A stretch of DNA of 64,000 bases from Robertmurraya kyonggiensis (GTDB lineage Bacteria > Bacillota > Bacilli > Bacillales > Cytobacillaceae): the NCBI RefSeq assembly GCF_005116465.1, contig NZ_SWBM01000007.1, positions 62,001 through 126,000 on the forward strand, given 5' to 3'. The stretch's first letter is position 1, and each line of letters begins with the position of its first letter. Below the pieces are notes generated by a model. It saw only the letters and a program-made list of their open reading frames with translations, ran no database searches and had not been told where the DNA came from. A program made the translations under genes and the position numbers. Shown piece by piece: positions 16,522-25,855 of this stretch.

Positions 16522-16568
16522 AATGTCTACAAGTCTATTTCGTGATGACTTGTAGACATTTTTTATTT
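16522..16568 (+). terminator. Riboswitch expression-platform terminator
   Basis: Perfect 14-bp stem AATGTCTACAAGTC / GACTTGTAGACATT with an 11-base loop, then TTTTATTT. It lies 17 bases after the aptamer and about 80 bases before the kimA start. Confidence 0.92.
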
Positions 16569-16649
16569 GACCAAAAAATGTTTCTACGCTTTAGGACATC
16601 TTTTTCGGGGTAAATTAAGTTTATAAAAATTTTGGTGGTGTAGTAAGTC

Positions 16650-18476
16650 ATGATGTTTCCATTGAAGAGACTATTAATAGGAAGACCATTAAAGTCAACA
16701 GAACTCGGAGAACAAAAGCTTAACAAAACGAAAGCTTTAGCCATTCTTTCTTCCGATGCTTTATCTTCTGTTGCTTATGGTCCTGAACAAATATTGATTG
16801 TTCTCATTACAATAAGTGCGGCAGCTTTTTGGTACTCCATTCCAATTGCAATCGGAGTATTAATACTATTAACAGCACTTATTCTATCTTATCGACAAAT
16901 TATTTTTGCGTATCCGCATGGTGGTGGAGCCTATGTGGTGTCAAAGAATAACCTAGGTGTGAATTCAGGGCTCATTGCAGGAGGGTCTTTACTCGTTGAT
17001 TATATATTAACAGTGGCCGTTAGCGTATCAGCAGGAACGGATGCAATCACTTCCGCATTCCCGGCACTACATTCTCACAATGTCATGATTGCGATCATTT
17101 TTGTTATCTTCCTTACAATCTTGAACTTAAGAGGCGTAACAGAATCTGCTTCTATTTTAGCATATCCTGTTTATTTATTCGTGTTAGCACTCTTTATTTT
17201 GATTGGTGTTGGCTTGTGGAATATCGCCACTGGTACTGTTCCTCCAGAATTGCATACACCAATCGGAACTCCAGTTGCAGGCATTAGTTTATTTTTACTA
17301 TTAAAAGCATTCGCATCAGGAAGCTCAGCCTTAACCGGGGTTGAGGCAATTTCTAATGCGATTCCAAACTTTAAAGATCCAGCTCCAAAAAATGCTGCAA
17401 AGACTCTTACATTTATGGGTGGATTACTAGCCATATTATTATCAGGTATTGTCTTTCTATCTTATTATTACGGTGTTGTGCCAAGTGTAGAAGTAACCGT
17501 AGTATCACAAATCGCCGAAGAAACGTTTGGCCGAAATTTTATGTATTTCTTCATTCAAGGTACAACGGCATTAATCTTAATTTTGGCTGCGAACACAGGC
17601 TATACGGCGTTCCCATTGTTGGCCGTAAACTTGGCAAAAGATAAGTTTATCCCAAGAATGTTTACCATTCGTGGAGACCGACTTGGATACTCCAACGGAA
17701 TTATCTTTCTTGCGATTAGCTCCATTTTCCTGATTATCATTTTTAAAGGGCAAACCGAGCATCTTATTCCACTTTATGCAGTCGGGGTATTCATTCCGTT
17801 TACTTTGTCCCAAACTGGAATGGTCGTAAAATGGGTCCGCGAGAAACCTAAAGGCTGGGTTGGAAAGCTAATTATTAATGCATTGGGAGCTATTATTTGT
17901 CTAGTAGTTACCTTGATGTTCTTTATTACTAAGTTTACACAAGTTTGGTCCGTGTTAATTTTCGTACCAGTGATTATGTTCGTTTTTCAACGTATTAAAA
18001 ATCATTATGAAGCAGTAGGGGACCAACTTCGAATTACAGAGGATAACCATGCTGTACCAATCGAAGGGAATGTCATCATAGTCCCAGTTGCAGGCATTAC
18101 TCGAGTGGTCGAGAATTCCTTAAACTACGCAAAATCTCTTAATGCAAATCAGATTATTGCGGTATACATTTCTTTTGAAAGAGATGAAGAGAAAAAGTTC
18201 GAGGAAAAGTGGAATAAGTGGCAGCCTGACATTCGTCTTGTGACTTTGCATTCACAATACCGAAGTATTATCCAGCCACTTACGAAATTTGTTGATATTG
18301 TTCAACACAAGGCAAGTGAAGCAAATTATGGAGTAACCGTGGTTATTCCGCAATTTCTACCGAAGAAGGGCTGGCAGAACATCCTGCATAACCAATCAAG
18401 CTTACTCATTCGTGCGTTCTTGCTCTACCGAAGAGATGTTATGATTACAACGGTACCATTTCATTTGAAAAAATGA
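16650..18476 (+). CDS. kimA: High-affinity K+ importer KimA (YdaO)
   Basis: A 608-residue APC-superfamily transporter. The first about 460 residues are a 12-helix transport core (LSSDALSSVAYGPEQIL near residue 33 and LLVDYILTVAVSVSAGTDAI near residue 115), followed by a cytosolic domain of about 150 residues that in KimA binds c-di-AMP. The length matches B. subtilis KimA (607 residues), a proton-coupled K+ symporter, and recognisable identity is high. The c-di-AMP riboswitch upstream confirms the assignment: the messenger represses transcription and inhibits the protein. Starts at ATGATG behind GGTGGTG; ends at a terminator at 18483. Confidence 0.96.
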   Translation: MMFPLKRLLIGRPLKSTELGEQKLNKTKALAILSSDALSSVAYGPEQILIVLITISAAAFWYSIPIAIGVLILLTALILSYRQIIFAYPHGGGAYVVSKNNLGVNSGLIAGGSLLVDYILTVAVSVSAGTDAITSAFPALHSHNVMIAIIFVIFLTILNLRGVTESASILAYPVYLFVLALFILIGVGLWNIATGTVPPELHTPIGTPVAGISLFLLLKAFASGSSALTGVEAISNAIPNFKDPAPKNAAKTLTFMGGLLAILLSGIVFLSYYYGVVPSVEVTVVSQIAEETFGRNFMYFFIQGTTALILILAANTGYTAFPLLAVNLAKDKFIPRMFTIRGDRLGYSNGIIFLAISSIFLIIIFKGQTEHLIPLYAVGVFIPFTLSQTGMVVKWVREKPKGWVGKLIINALGAIICLVVTLMFFITKFTQVWSVLIFVPVIMFVFQRIKNHYEAVGDQLRITEDNHAVPIEGNVIIVPVAGITRVVENSLNYAKSLNANQIIAVYISFERDEEKKFEEKWNKWQPDIRLVTLHSQYRSIIQPLTKFVDIVQHKASEANYGVTVVIPQFLPKKGWQNILHNQSSLLIRAFLLYRRDVMITTVPFHLKK

Positions 18477-18482
18477 CAATTT

Positions 18483-18506
18483 ACTCCTCAAAATATTTTG
18501 AGGAGT
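18483..18506 (+). terminator. Terminator after kimA
   Basis: Self-complementary 24-base element of ACTCCTCAAAAT and its reverse complement, followed by TTTTC. Confidence 0.8.
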
Positions 18507-18561
18507 TTTCTTGTATGAAGAAAACATGTACTACTGGAATACACTTCCCCATGCGATCTAT

Positions 18562-19032
18562 TCAGGCATTCTTTAATTTATCAAATTTCTTTAACAAGCC
18601 AATCATTCCTCTAATCAGAAACAAAGTAAAATTCACACTTGCAAACGTGTGGAAGATTGTCCATTCTTTCCACTTAAACAATCCAGAATTTCTTTCTAGA
18701 AACCATTGACCGATACTCATCGGAACACTAAATAATAAGCTTTTTAATAGGATTTTTCCTAAACAATTATTGTAAGATGCTTTCACCCACACAACACTTA
18801 AGAGGGGAAAAAATAATAAATCATAGATAATATTTGTTTTAAAAATCCTTGGTAAAGGGCGTACTGGATATGCAATTTTTTTAGTCCCTACAACATAAGC
18901 ATCGATGAGAGTCGATATGACTCCCTTCGAGAAGAAAATCACGAGATTTTCTCTCATTTTAGAACCTTTAAATAGAAACGGAACAGAAATCAGACAAACA
19001 ACGGTAAGTAAATTTAACAATTTTTTCTCCAT
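18562..19032 (-). CDS. CBO0543-type small membrane protein
   Basis: A 156-residue protein beginning MEKKLLNLLTVVCL at 19032, chosen because GGAAGG lies nine bases ahead; an earlier in-frame ATG at 19068 has no ribosome site. About five hydrophobic segments are visible, with conserved-looking Arg-Pro (VRPLPRIFKTNIIYD) and a Trp-containing stretch GLFKWKEWTIFHTFA near the C-terminus. These features recall the CBO0543 family of Firmicute membrane proteins, whose role is unknown. The gene is convergent with kimA and monocistronic. Confidence 0.6.
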   Translation of the reverse strand: MEKKLLNLLTVVCLISVPFLFKGSKMRENLVIFFSKGVISTLIDAYVVGTKKIAYPVRPLPRIFKTNIIYDLLFFPLLSVVWVKASYNNCLGKILLKSLLFSVPMSIGQWFLERNSGLFKWKEWTIFHTFASVNFTLFLIRGMIGLLKKFDKLKNA

Positions 19033-19334
19033 AATGAACGCCCTTCCCAAAAGATTTAATCCACCCAAACTAAATTTTCCTATTAATTTATAAATTCCCG
19101 TTATTTGCCTATTTTACAAAGTTAATTGTTTCCATTTAAATTAAACAGATAAAAAAAACAGCACTAAAACGTTTAGTAACGGTTTGTAATGATTATGTAA
19201 AGGATTTCTCCTAGCTCAATCGTGGTAATCATTTAATGGTATAATGATTTCAGCGAGATAAATTTTCAACCCTCCATTACTTCTTCGAGTCTGTTAAATT
19301 ACAGATACTCAATCTAAATAAGGGAGAGAATGCA

Positions 19335-20201
19335 ATGAAGCTGATTGCTCTTGATATGGACGGTACCACTTTAAATTCAAAAAAAGAAATGAGCGAAGAA
19401 AACATTCAGGCGATTAAAAAAGCTCAGCAGGAAGGTCATATCGTCATGATTTTATCTGGACGTCCATTTAATTTGATTAATGACCAACTAGCAAAACACG
19501 ATCTTGATTGTCCGATCGGAGGCAATAACGGTACAGAGCTGTTTGCAGGGGGAAAATTACTTGAGCGCACCTCTTTAACTTTACCTCAAAGTCTCCAAGT
19601 CGCATCCACACTTGAAAAAGAATGTATGCCATTTAAAATCGGTACAGACAAGGGTACCTTTGTGCATAAAGATTGGTTTGAGCGCTTTGATCAAGTATTA
19701 GAATCAGGACGCGTACCAGATGAATACTTCACTCATAAGGATTACAAAATGTTCACTGCCTCTCCGAAGGTTTACGGACAAGGATTTTTTAATCACTACG
19801 AGGACATCATTCACGAGGAATCTGCTGTTCAAAAGTTTCTTACCTTGACACTTGATCCAGAACAGAGACAACGATTACAAACAAGCCTAGAATCCATAGA
19901 AGAAATTTGTGTGACCTCTTCTTCACCTTTTAATCTTGAGATCATGCATATCAATGGAAATAAAGGGAATGGGCTTAAAATAATGGCACGTCATTTTAAT
20001 ATCCCGATTGAAGATACAATCGTGATCGGGGATGAGAAAAATGATTTACCGATGTTTCATGCAGCTGGGTTATCCATTGCGATGGGAAATGCCGACGAAG
20101 AAATAAAGAAACATACTGACCTTGTAACATTAACGAATGATGAAAACGGAGTGGCCTACGCCATTGAACAATATGTTTTAAAAGGTTCCTATATATCGTA
20201 A
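19335..20201 (+). CDS. Cof-type HAD-IIB phosphatase (YxeH-like)
   Basis: A 288-residue haloacid dehalogenase-family phosphatase of subclass IIB. Motif I is LDMDGTTLN (nucleophile Asp near residue 7), motif II Ser is in ILSGRP, the cap domain covers about residues 85-195, and motif IV is IGDEKNDLPMF near residue 232. Family members dephosphorylate sugar phosphates, nucleotides or flavin precursors with loose specificity. It is monocistronic, behind an extended -10 (TGGTATAAT, about 19240). The substrate cannot be assigned from sequence. Confidence 0.88.
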   Translation: MKLIALDMDGTTLNSKKEMSEENIQAIKKAQQEGHIVMILSGRPFNLINDQLAKHDLDCPIGGNNGTELFAGGKLLERTSLTLPQSLQVASTLEKECMPFKIGTDKGTFVHKDWFERFDQVLESGRVPDEYFTHKDYKMFTASPKVYGQGFFNHYEDIIHEESAVQKFLTLTLDPEQRQRLQTSLESIEEICVTSSSPFNLEIMHINGNKGNGLKIMARHFNIPIEDTIVIGDEKNDLPMFHAAGLSIAMGNADEEIKKHTDLVTLTNDENGVAYAIEQYVLKGSYIS

Positions 20202-20242
20202 AAAGAAAGAGATACCGCTTCTAAAACGGTATCTCTTTCTTT
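20202..20242. terminator. Bidirectional terminator between convergent genes
   Basis: Perfect 16-bp stem AAAGAAAGAGATACCG / CGGTATCTCTTTCTTT with a nine-base loop; its ends touch the stop codons of both flanking genes. Confidence 0.9.
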
Positions 20243-20994
20243 TACTTTAGGCTTCTTTTCAAAAAGGCTTTAGTTCGATCAAATTGAGGATACTCAAATA
20301 GCGCTTTTGCGTTTCCTGACTCGACAACTTCCCCATTGTCCATAAAAATTGCTTTCGTAGCTACCTCTAGAGCAAATCCCATTTCATGAGTAACGACAAC
20401 CATCGTCATCTTTTCCTTGGCGAGATTCTTCATTACCTCCAGAACTTCACCCGTTAACTCTGGATCGAGAGCGGAAGTAGGTTCATCAAACAACAAAATT
20501 TCCGGTTCCATCATGAGTGCTCTCGCAATGGCTACACGTTGCTTTTGACCGCCAGAGAGATTAGCAGGATAGGCATTTTTCCAATTCGTCAAACCAACCT
20601 TTTCTAGCAATTCCTCAGAGCGTGCCTTAATTTTGTCCATTGGTTCTTTTTTCGCTAGTTTAGGAGCAATTTCCAAATTACCACTGACCGTTAAATGTGG
20701 AAACAAATCAAAATGCTGAAATACCATGCCCATTTTTGATGTGATTTGTCTAATTTCTTGTGGCTTGGCATAGCTTCCTTGTTCCACAAGGTATTCATCA
20801 TTTATTTGGATCGATCCTCCATCAATTTCTTCAAGATGAATTAAGCTGCGTAAAAGAGTACTTTTTCCCGAACCAGAAGGACCAATAATCGCCACCACAT
20901 CGTTTTTATTAATATCGAGTGAAATCCCTTTAAGGACATCGAGCTCACCATATGATTTCTTCAGATTTGAAACACTGATAATTGGCATATCCAT
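20242..20994 (-). CDS. Polar amino-acid ABC transporter ATP-binding protein
   Basis: A 250-residue ABC ATPase of the GlnQ/HisP/TcyC type. Walker [10 protein letters not shown] at residues 38-46, signature [15 protein letters not shown] near 148, Walker [16 protein letters not shown] near 168 and the switch His in [10 protein letters not shown] near 205. It powers uptake of a polar amino acid, forming one transporter with the permease eight bases upstream and the lipoprotein gene before that. Substrate specificity (glutamine, cystine, arginine or histidine) cannot be settled from the ATPase. Confidence 0.92.
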   Translation of the reverse strand: MDMPIISVSNLKKSYGELDVLKGISLDINKNDVVAIIGPSGSGKSTLLRSLIHLEEIDGGSIQINDEYLVEQGSYAKPQEIRQITSKMGMVFQHFDLFPHLTVSGNLEIAPKLAKKEPMDKIKARSEELLEKVGLTNWKNAYPANLSGGQKQRVAIARALMMEPEILLFDEPTSALDPELTGEVLEVMKNLAKEKMTMVVVTHEMGFALEVATKAIFMDNGEVVESGNAKALFEYPQFDRTKAFLKRSLK

Positions 20995-21002
20995 ACTCCT
21001 TA

Positions 21003-21662
21003 TTATTCAAACTTAAATTTACGTTCAAGATATTTAAAGAACAACGATAACACGAGTGTCATGACCAAATAAATAATGGCCGCGATGAAAAATGGCATAA
21101 TCGTGAAATCACGATTCACGGCTGTTTGGGCAAAGTGCAATAATTCTGGTACTGCAACTGCGTAAAGCAAGGCAGTATCCTTCACTAATGTAATCGATTC
21201 ATTCGCCACTGCTGGCAGGGCGATACGGATCATTTGTGGGATAATAATCCTTGTTAGGGACTGCCACTTCGTCATTCCAAGAACTTTTGATGCTTCATAT
21301 TGACCCTTATCAATGGATAAAAGACCACCCCTAAAGATTTCTGCAAAATAGGCAGCATAATTTAAAACAAATCCTAAAGTTGCGGCAACAAATCGATCGA
21401 GTACGAGATACTCTCCCACACCAGGAATCATTGGTAATCCAAAACAAATAAATAATAACTGAAGCAATAACGGCGTCCCACGCATGACATAGATATATCC
21501 ATGCGACAAATAGGAAAGAACTTTTACTTTGCTGTTTACAGCAAGTGTTAAGAGAAATCCTAATGGGATCGACAACACTATCGCAATAATAAATAAAAGA
21601 ATCGTCGTTTGTGCCCCTTCAAGCATTGGCTTAAGCAGGCTAATGATATATTCTGATGACAT
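21003..21662 (-). CDS. Polar amino-acid ABC transporter permease
   Basis: A 219-residue HisM/GlnP-type permease with about five membrane segments. The N-terminal [21 protein letters not shown] and [15 protein letters not shown] motifs are typical, as is the EAA coupling loop [21 protein letters not shown]. It lies between the ATPase and binding-protein genes. A terminator-like hairpin at 21686-21716 in front of it probably lowers its expression relative to the binding protein, a usual stoichiometry for such systems. Confidence 0.92.
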   Translation of the reverse strand: MSSEYIISLLKPMLEGAQTTILLFIIAIVLSIPLGFLLTLAVNSKVKVLSYLSHGYIYVMRGTPLLLQLLFICFGLPMIPGVGEYLVLDRFVAATLGFVLNYAAYFAEIFRGGLLSIDKGQYEASKVLGMTKWQSLTRIIIPQMIRIALPAVANESITLVKDTALLYAVAVPELLHFAQTAVNRDFTIMPFFIAAIIYLVMTLVLSLFFKYLERKFKFE

Positions 21663-21685
21663 TTTTTCTTGTCCCTCCGAAAAAT

Positions 21686-21716
21686 AAAACAGGCTTTCCA
21701 GCGGAAATCCTGTTTT
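21686..21716 (-). terminator. Intercistronic terminator within the amino-acid ABC operon
   Basis: Stem AAAACAGG..TTTCC / GGAAA..CCTGTTTT with one mismatch and a short loop, followed on the minus strand by ATTTTT. It lies between the binding-protein stop and the permease start, suggesting partial termination. Confidence 0.7.
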
Positions 21717-21744
21717 AACAACTATTTGTTACTTAAATGCTCGC

Positions 21745-22524
21745 TTACTTCAATAATCGATCTTCATCAAACCAGTTTTTTGAAATTTCACCAGCAGTAC
21801 CGTCTGCGATTAATTCATCAAGTGCCGATTGCACCTGGTTAAGTAATTCATCGTTTCCTTTCTTGACTCCAATTCCATATTCCTCAGGAGCAAGAGACTC
21901 TTCAAGCACTTTAAACGTATCATTTTGTATTGTCATATAATAATCAATAACAATTTTATCAATAATGACAGCATCTAAACGACCGCTTTTTAAATCATTT
22001 AATGCTGTTACATTATCAGAGAACTCGGTAACCTCTTTGACTTTAGAGCGTATTTCACTTGCATTCAACGCATCTGCTGCAGAAGATAGTGCTTGTAAAC
22101 CGACCACTTTACCATCTAAATCATCTAGTTTCTCGAGCTTTGAATCTTCTAATGTAACAACCACTTGCGCGTTGCTTAAATATGGTTTTGTAAACAACAC
22201 TTTTTCTTTGCGTTCATCGGTAATAGTGTAGCCATTCCAAATCAGGTCAATACGACCACTGCTTAATTCAGATTCTTTCGTTTTCCAATCAATCGGCTGA
22301 AATTTGGCTGTTTTACCCATCTTCTCCACGACAGCCTTTGCTAAATCAATATCGAATCCAACAATTTCATTGTTTTCATCACGAAAACCCATTGGAGCAA
22401 ATTTATCATCGATTCCAATTACAATCGTCTGTTCATCTTCTTTTGCGGATGAATTTGAACACGCTGTAAAAAGAGTTAACGTAACGATTGAAGCCAACAT
22501 ATATAATACAAATCTCTTTTTCAT
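21745..22524 (-). CDS. Polar amino-acid-binding lipoprotein of an ABC transporter
   Basis: A 259-residue SBP_bac_3 protein with a signal peptide and lipobox FTAC (lipidated Cys22). The start TIVIGIDDKFAPMGFRDENNEIVGFDIDLAKAV is typical of the amino-acid group, and the internal ELSSGRIDLIWNGYTITDERKEKV matches the family. It binds a polar amino acid outside the cell and delivers it to the permease downstream. First gene of a three-gene operon behind the promoter at 22599-22628. Specificity is uncertain; it resembles both glutamine and cystine binders. Confidence 0.9.
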   Translation of the reverse strand: MKKRFVLYMLASIVTLTLFTACSNSSAKEDEQTIVIGIDDKFAPMGFRDENNEIVGFDIDLAKAVVEKMGKTAKFQPIDWKTKESELSSGRIDLIWNGYTITDERKEKVLFTKPYLSNAQVVVTLEDSKLEKLDDLDGKVVGLQALSSAADALNASEIRSKVKEVTEFSDNVTALNDLKSGRLDAVIIDKIVIDYYMTIQNDTFKVLEESLAPEEYGIGVKKGNDELLNQVQSALDELIADGTAGEISKNWFDEDRLLK

Positions 22525-22598
22525 TTTTATAACACCCTTTATTTATATTTTTCTCAAATACTTTAGTTCGCTAATATACTAATGAGTTAACGTATATA

Positions 22599-22628
22599 AA
22601 TTTACCATACCGGAAAAATATTTGTCAA
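22599..22628 (-). promoter_or_regulatory. Sigma-A promoter of the amino-acid ABC operon with operator-like repeats
   Basis: Minus-strand TTGACA (22623-22628), 18-bp spacer and TAAATT (22599-22604). Downstream of the presumed start, 22563-22590 carries clustered TTAG/CTAA motifs (TTAGTTCGCTAA, CTAAT, TTAAC), which may be a repressor site. The regulator is unknown. Confidence 0.6.
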
Positions 22629-22690
22629 CAATAATATTTTAATATATTAGCAGGCTAAAGGATTTTTCGTTGATCACCTATAAACAAAAA

Positions 22691-22719
22691 ATGAGCAGGA
22701 CTTTTTCAGCCCTACCCAT
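22691..22719 (-). terminator. Terminator of the CNNM-type exporter gene
   Basis: An 11-bp stem with G-U pairs (ATGAGCAGGAC / GCCCTACCCAT), followed on the minus strand by TTTTTTG. Confidence 0.7.
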
Positions 22720-22724
22720 TGTTC

Positions 22725-24023
22725 TTATAATTTTTTTTGAACCTCTAAATAATGAATTTGTGGTCCATCATTTTTTTGAACCTTAAAGATGTATCCGCCG
22801 TATTCTACTTCGGTACCAGCCGTGGCATCAAATTCTTGAGTTAAGAACCAGCCACCAATCGTATCCATCTCTTCCTCCGAAATATCTGTGCCTAACAGAT
22901 TGTTGACGTCCTCAATTCGTAATTTGGCGTCGATAATATAATGTTCCTCCTTCAATTTGCGAATCTCAGGGACTTCATCCTCATCGAACTCATCCCGAAT
23001 TTCACCAACAATTTCTTCCAGAATATCTTCCACCGTCACTAAGCCTGAAGTTCCACCGTATTCATCCATGAGAATGGCCATGTGAATACGTTCTTTTTGC
23101 ATTTTCACCAATAGATCATGAATCGGAACATTTTCAATCACACGAATAACGGGATTAATGAACTTATTTAAATCGAAGTCATCTTGAGCCACATGTAGAT
23201 ACAAATGTGCCGTTAAAAACTCTTTCATATTAATAAAACCACGAATATTATCCTTATCCCCATCTACAACTGGATAACGAGTATAATTTTCGGTTTTAAT
23301 GATGTTCAAAATGTCATCAAAGGTATCATCAACAGAAATGGTGACCATTTCTGTTCGGGGTACCATGATTTCTTTCGCAATTCTTTCATCAAATTCAAAG
23401 ATATTATTCATATATTTCAATTCGTTTTTATTAATTTCCCCACTCTTATAGCTCTCTGACAATAAAATACGGAGCTCCTCCTCTGAGTGAGCGACTTCAT
23501 GTTCTGAAGCAGGTTTTAAGCCAAATAGCCCGACTAGTACACGCGCCGATCCATTTAAGAACCAAATGAATGGATACATGATTTTATAAAACCCGATAAT
23601 TGGTTTTGCAAATAAAAGTGTAACCTCTTCTGCTTTTTGAATCGCTGCCGTTTTTGGAGCGAGTTCCCCGACCACTACATGTAAAAATGTGACTAATGCA
23701 AAGGCAATCGCAAAAGAGAATATATGAGTAAGTGATTCATTTAATTGGAAATAATCAAACAAAGGATGGAGTAGTTTTTCAACAGTAGGCTCCCCCAACC
23801 AACCTAATCCTAATGCCGTAATCGTTATCCCTAGCTGACACGCGGATAGGTATTCATCTAAATGTGTAACAACTTTTTTAGCAGCTATGGCACTTTTATT
23901 TCCTTCTGAAATAAGTTGATCAATTCTTGAAACACGAACTTTTACAATCGCAAATTCTGTCGCTACGAAAAAGGCTGTTAATGCTATTAATAGTACAATC
24001 AAAATTAAGTTAATCGTTGTCAA
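22725..24023 (-). CDS. CNNM/CorC-family (hemolysin-type) ion exporter
   Basis: A 432-residue protein: DUF21/CNNM membrane domain (residues 1-185, four membrane segments), a CBS pair (about 210-330, with [21 protein letters not shown] and [24 protein letters not shown]) and a C-terminal CorC/HlyC transporter-associated domain (345-430). B. subtilis MpfA (YhdP), a Mg2+ efflux protein, has this layout and also lies beside a MerR regulator gene, as here. TTG start at 24023 with only weak ribosome pairing, preceded by short direct repeats at 24026-24052. Mg2+ export is the best guess. Confidence 0.87.
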   Translation of the reverse strand: MTTINLILIVLLIALTAFFVATEFAIVKVRVSRIDQLISEGNKSAIAAKKVVTHLDEYLSACQLGITITALGLGWLGEPTVEKLLHPLFDYFQLNESLTHIFSFAIAFALVTFLHVVVGELAPKTAAIQKAEEVTLLFAKPIIGFYKIMYPFIWFLNGSARVLVGLFGLKPASEHEVAHSEEELRILLSESYKSGEINKNELKYMNNIFEFDERIAKEIMVPRTEMVTISVDDTFDDILNIIKTENYTRYPVVDGDKDNIRGFINMKEFLTAHLYLHVAQDDFDLNKFINPVIRVIENVPIHDLLVKMQKERIHMAILMDEYGGTSGLVTVEDILEEIVGEIRDEFDEDEVPEIRKLKEEHYIIDAKLRIEDVNNLLGTDISEEEMDTIGGWFLTQEFDATAGTEVEYGGYIFKVQKNDGPQIHYLEVQKKL

Positions 24024-24091
24024 AAAGTAGCCTTACCTAAGTAGGGCTTACACCTCCTAATAGATTTCGTTTATTTTTCTTAGTATGCCTT

Positions 24092-24541
24092 TTAACTGAG
24101 AAACAAAAGCAATGTCTGGATTAAAGACAGGCTCTCAGGTGAAATTTTTTTCTTTATTTCATCAAATCTATTTTGATCCGCCTTATCAAGTTGGGCCAAT
24201 ACCGCGGAAACTTCCTTTTCAAGCCCTTTCATTTTTAACCTTAATTCCAATACATCAATTTCTTCCGCAAATCTTTCAATAACCTCATGTTTGATTTGCT
24301 CGAGTGACATCCCTTCCGCTTTCCGCTGTTCAATTAAGCGGATCCTTTCGATGGAAGAAAAATCATAGTATCGATAATTCGAAGAAGAACGTTCTGCTTT
24401 CAATAAACCAAGGTTGGTATAATAATCGATCGTTCTCTTTGTAACATGTGTTATTTCAGCTAATTCACCAATCTTTAGTTTTTCTGCCCCAAGAATGTCA
24501 CCCCGAACTATAACGTTATGGTTTTGCGATGAATAATCCAT
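24092..24541 (-). CDS. MerR-family transcriptional regulator
   Basis: A 149-residue regulator. The MerR winged helix spans residues about 21-90 (LKIGELAEITHVTKRTIDYYTNLGLLKAERSSSNYRYYD), then a long dimerisation helix at 95-130 and a short hydrophobic tail. There is no Cys pair in the tail, so it is not an obvious metal sensor of the CueR type. The annotated ATG has a weak ribosome site and leaves an unusual 20-residue lead before the domain, so the start is uncertain. It sits ahead of the CNNM exporter gene, a conserved pairing in Bacillus (yhdQ-yhdP). Confidence 0.82.
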   Translation of the reverse strand: MDYSSQNHNVIVRGDILGAEKLKIGELAEITHVTKRTIDYYTNLGLLKAERSSSNYRYYDFSSIERIRLIEQRKAEGMSLEQIKHEVIERFAEEIDVLELRLKMKGLEKEVSAVLAQLDKADQNRFDEIKKKISPESLSLIQTLLLFLS

Positions 24542-24741
24542 CTATCAACTTATACGTAATACTTCAAAAATAGTTTCATTTTTTGTACGAGTAAATTAAA
24601 CTTGAACCATCTTCGTATTTTCCAATTGCATAACCATATCCCTTTTACGGATTGATTCAAAGAATTGATATCTCACTTAAAGAATATGAAAATGATATCA
24701 TTGGGGACAATACAAGAGGGATTTAATTTTATCCAACGTCT

Positions 24742-24794
24742 ATAGGATAGCAAAGAACACGAAGAAATCCTCTTCGTGTTCTTTGCTATCCTAT
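24742..24794. terminator. Very long terminator hairpin
   Basis: A perfect 24-bp stem (ATAGGATAGCAAAGAACACG and onward) around the five-base loop 24766-24770. It ends at the stop codon of the diguanylate cyclase gene. U-tract quality is modest, but stability is extreme. Confidence 0.75.
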
Positions 24795-25747
24795 TATACT
24801 AATAATTGCTTTCTACTCGTTTTATCCTTATACATATTCTTATCCGCTTGAGAAAATAGCTCCGTCATTTTCCCTATTGAATTTGAAGTGAATGCATATC
24901 CAATGGACAATTTGATCTTCATATTCAAAGGATTTTCATTGTGCCTATGTATTCCTATTGAAATATCCTGCACAAGCTGCTCGATCTCTCTTTCTGTTTT
25001 TTCCACAGCAAGTAAAGCAAACTCATCTCCACCGATTCTCGCAACCATTGTGTCCTCGGCACTAAATTGATTCAAGACCTTTGCTGTCTCTTTAAGTAAA
25101 GCATCTCCCGATTTATGGCCGAAGTGATCATTCATAACCTTCAGTTCATCCAAATCACACAATACGATGCCAACGGTTGTATCGATGTGTCCATCTAAAT
25201 CAGAAAAAATTGTTTCAAAGTAACCGCGATTATAAATGTCTGTTAAGGCATCATGATTGATCTGATACTCCAAATCTTGCCGTAATTTTATCTTTTCATC
25301 CATATTTCTCATAATCCCTTGAATCGCTACAAGCTCACCATTTTCATAAATTGGCGTCGTATACTCCTCAAACCACCTATAATTGCCTTCTTTATCTTTC
25401 CATCGCTGGATGATTGGTTTGCTATAATCGAGCGTACCATTTAATTTTTGTGTAAGATGATCAAAATCTTCAGGATGGATCAGTTCAAACGGTACAAAAG
25501 GATTTTCAAAAGCCTCTTTAATGACTCCCTCTCCTAAAAACTTATCCAAAGCAGGACTTATATATCTATGTCCCATTTCTGGCTTTATATCGAAGTGATA
25601 GATAACATCCGTGGACTCCTCTAGTAACTGGAGGATTGTTTCTATCTCGTTAAAGCTTGATTTCCACTTTTTCTTAACAAACTTGATACGTACCTGACAA
25701 ATAATGATTCCCACAAATAATCCAAAAGTAAAATACATGACCCCCAT
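24794..25747 (-). CDS. Membrane-anchored PAS-GGDEF diguanylate cyclase
   Basis: A 317-residue protein from ATG 25747, chosen because GGGAG lies eight bases upstream (a GTG 15 bases earlier lacks a site). One N-terminal membrane helix (MYFTFGLFVGIIICQ), a PAS domain at about 40-145 with the RWKDKEGNYRWFEEY signature and PAC segment, then a GGDEF domain at about 155-315 with intact RIGGDEFAL. The product-inhibition I-site (RxxD five residues before GGDEF) reads AEDT and is absent. It synthesises c-di-GMP from two GTP at the membrane. A c-di-GMP-I riboswitch lies in its leader, so control by the product probably acts on the mRNA. Confidence 0.92.
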   Translation of the reverse strand: MGVMYFTFGLFVGIIICQVRIKFVKKKWKSSFNEIETILQLLEESTDVIYHFDIKPEMGHRYISPALDKFLGEGVIKEAFENPFVPFELIHPEDFDHLTQKLNGTLDYSKPIIQRWKDKEGNYRWFEEYTTPIYENGELVAIQGIMRNMDEKIKLRQDLEYQINHDALTDIYNRGYFETIFSDLDGHIDTTVGIVLCDLDELKVMNDHFGHKSGDALLKETAKVLNQFSAEDTMVARIGGDEFALLAVEKTEREIEQLVQDISIGIHRHNENPLNMKIKLSIGYAFTSNSIGKMTELFSQADKNMYKDKTSRKQLLV

Positions 25748-25813
25748 AATAGATTCTCCCACTTTTCTATTAGTTTCGGTCCCAGTTGTAAATTAATTTC
25801 TTCAAAATAAATA

Positions 25814-25836
25814 GACCAACCGAATCCCGATTAGTC
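25814..25836 (-). terminator. Terminator-like hairpin after the c-di-GMP riboswitch
   Basis: Minus-strand GACTAATC / GGTTGGTC pairs over eight positions (with G-U) around GGGATTC and is followed by TATTTATTTT. It lies between the aptamer and the cyclase start and is a candidate expression platform. Confidence 0.6.
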
Positions 25837-25855
25837 CCTTTTTCTCTATAAGAAC

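Noticed and set aside
24481-24541. A TTG start for the MerR gene behind GGGGTGA
   Set aside because: The TTG near 24492 is out of frame with the MerR domain, so it cannot be its start; the ATG at 24541 is kept despite its weak ribosome site.
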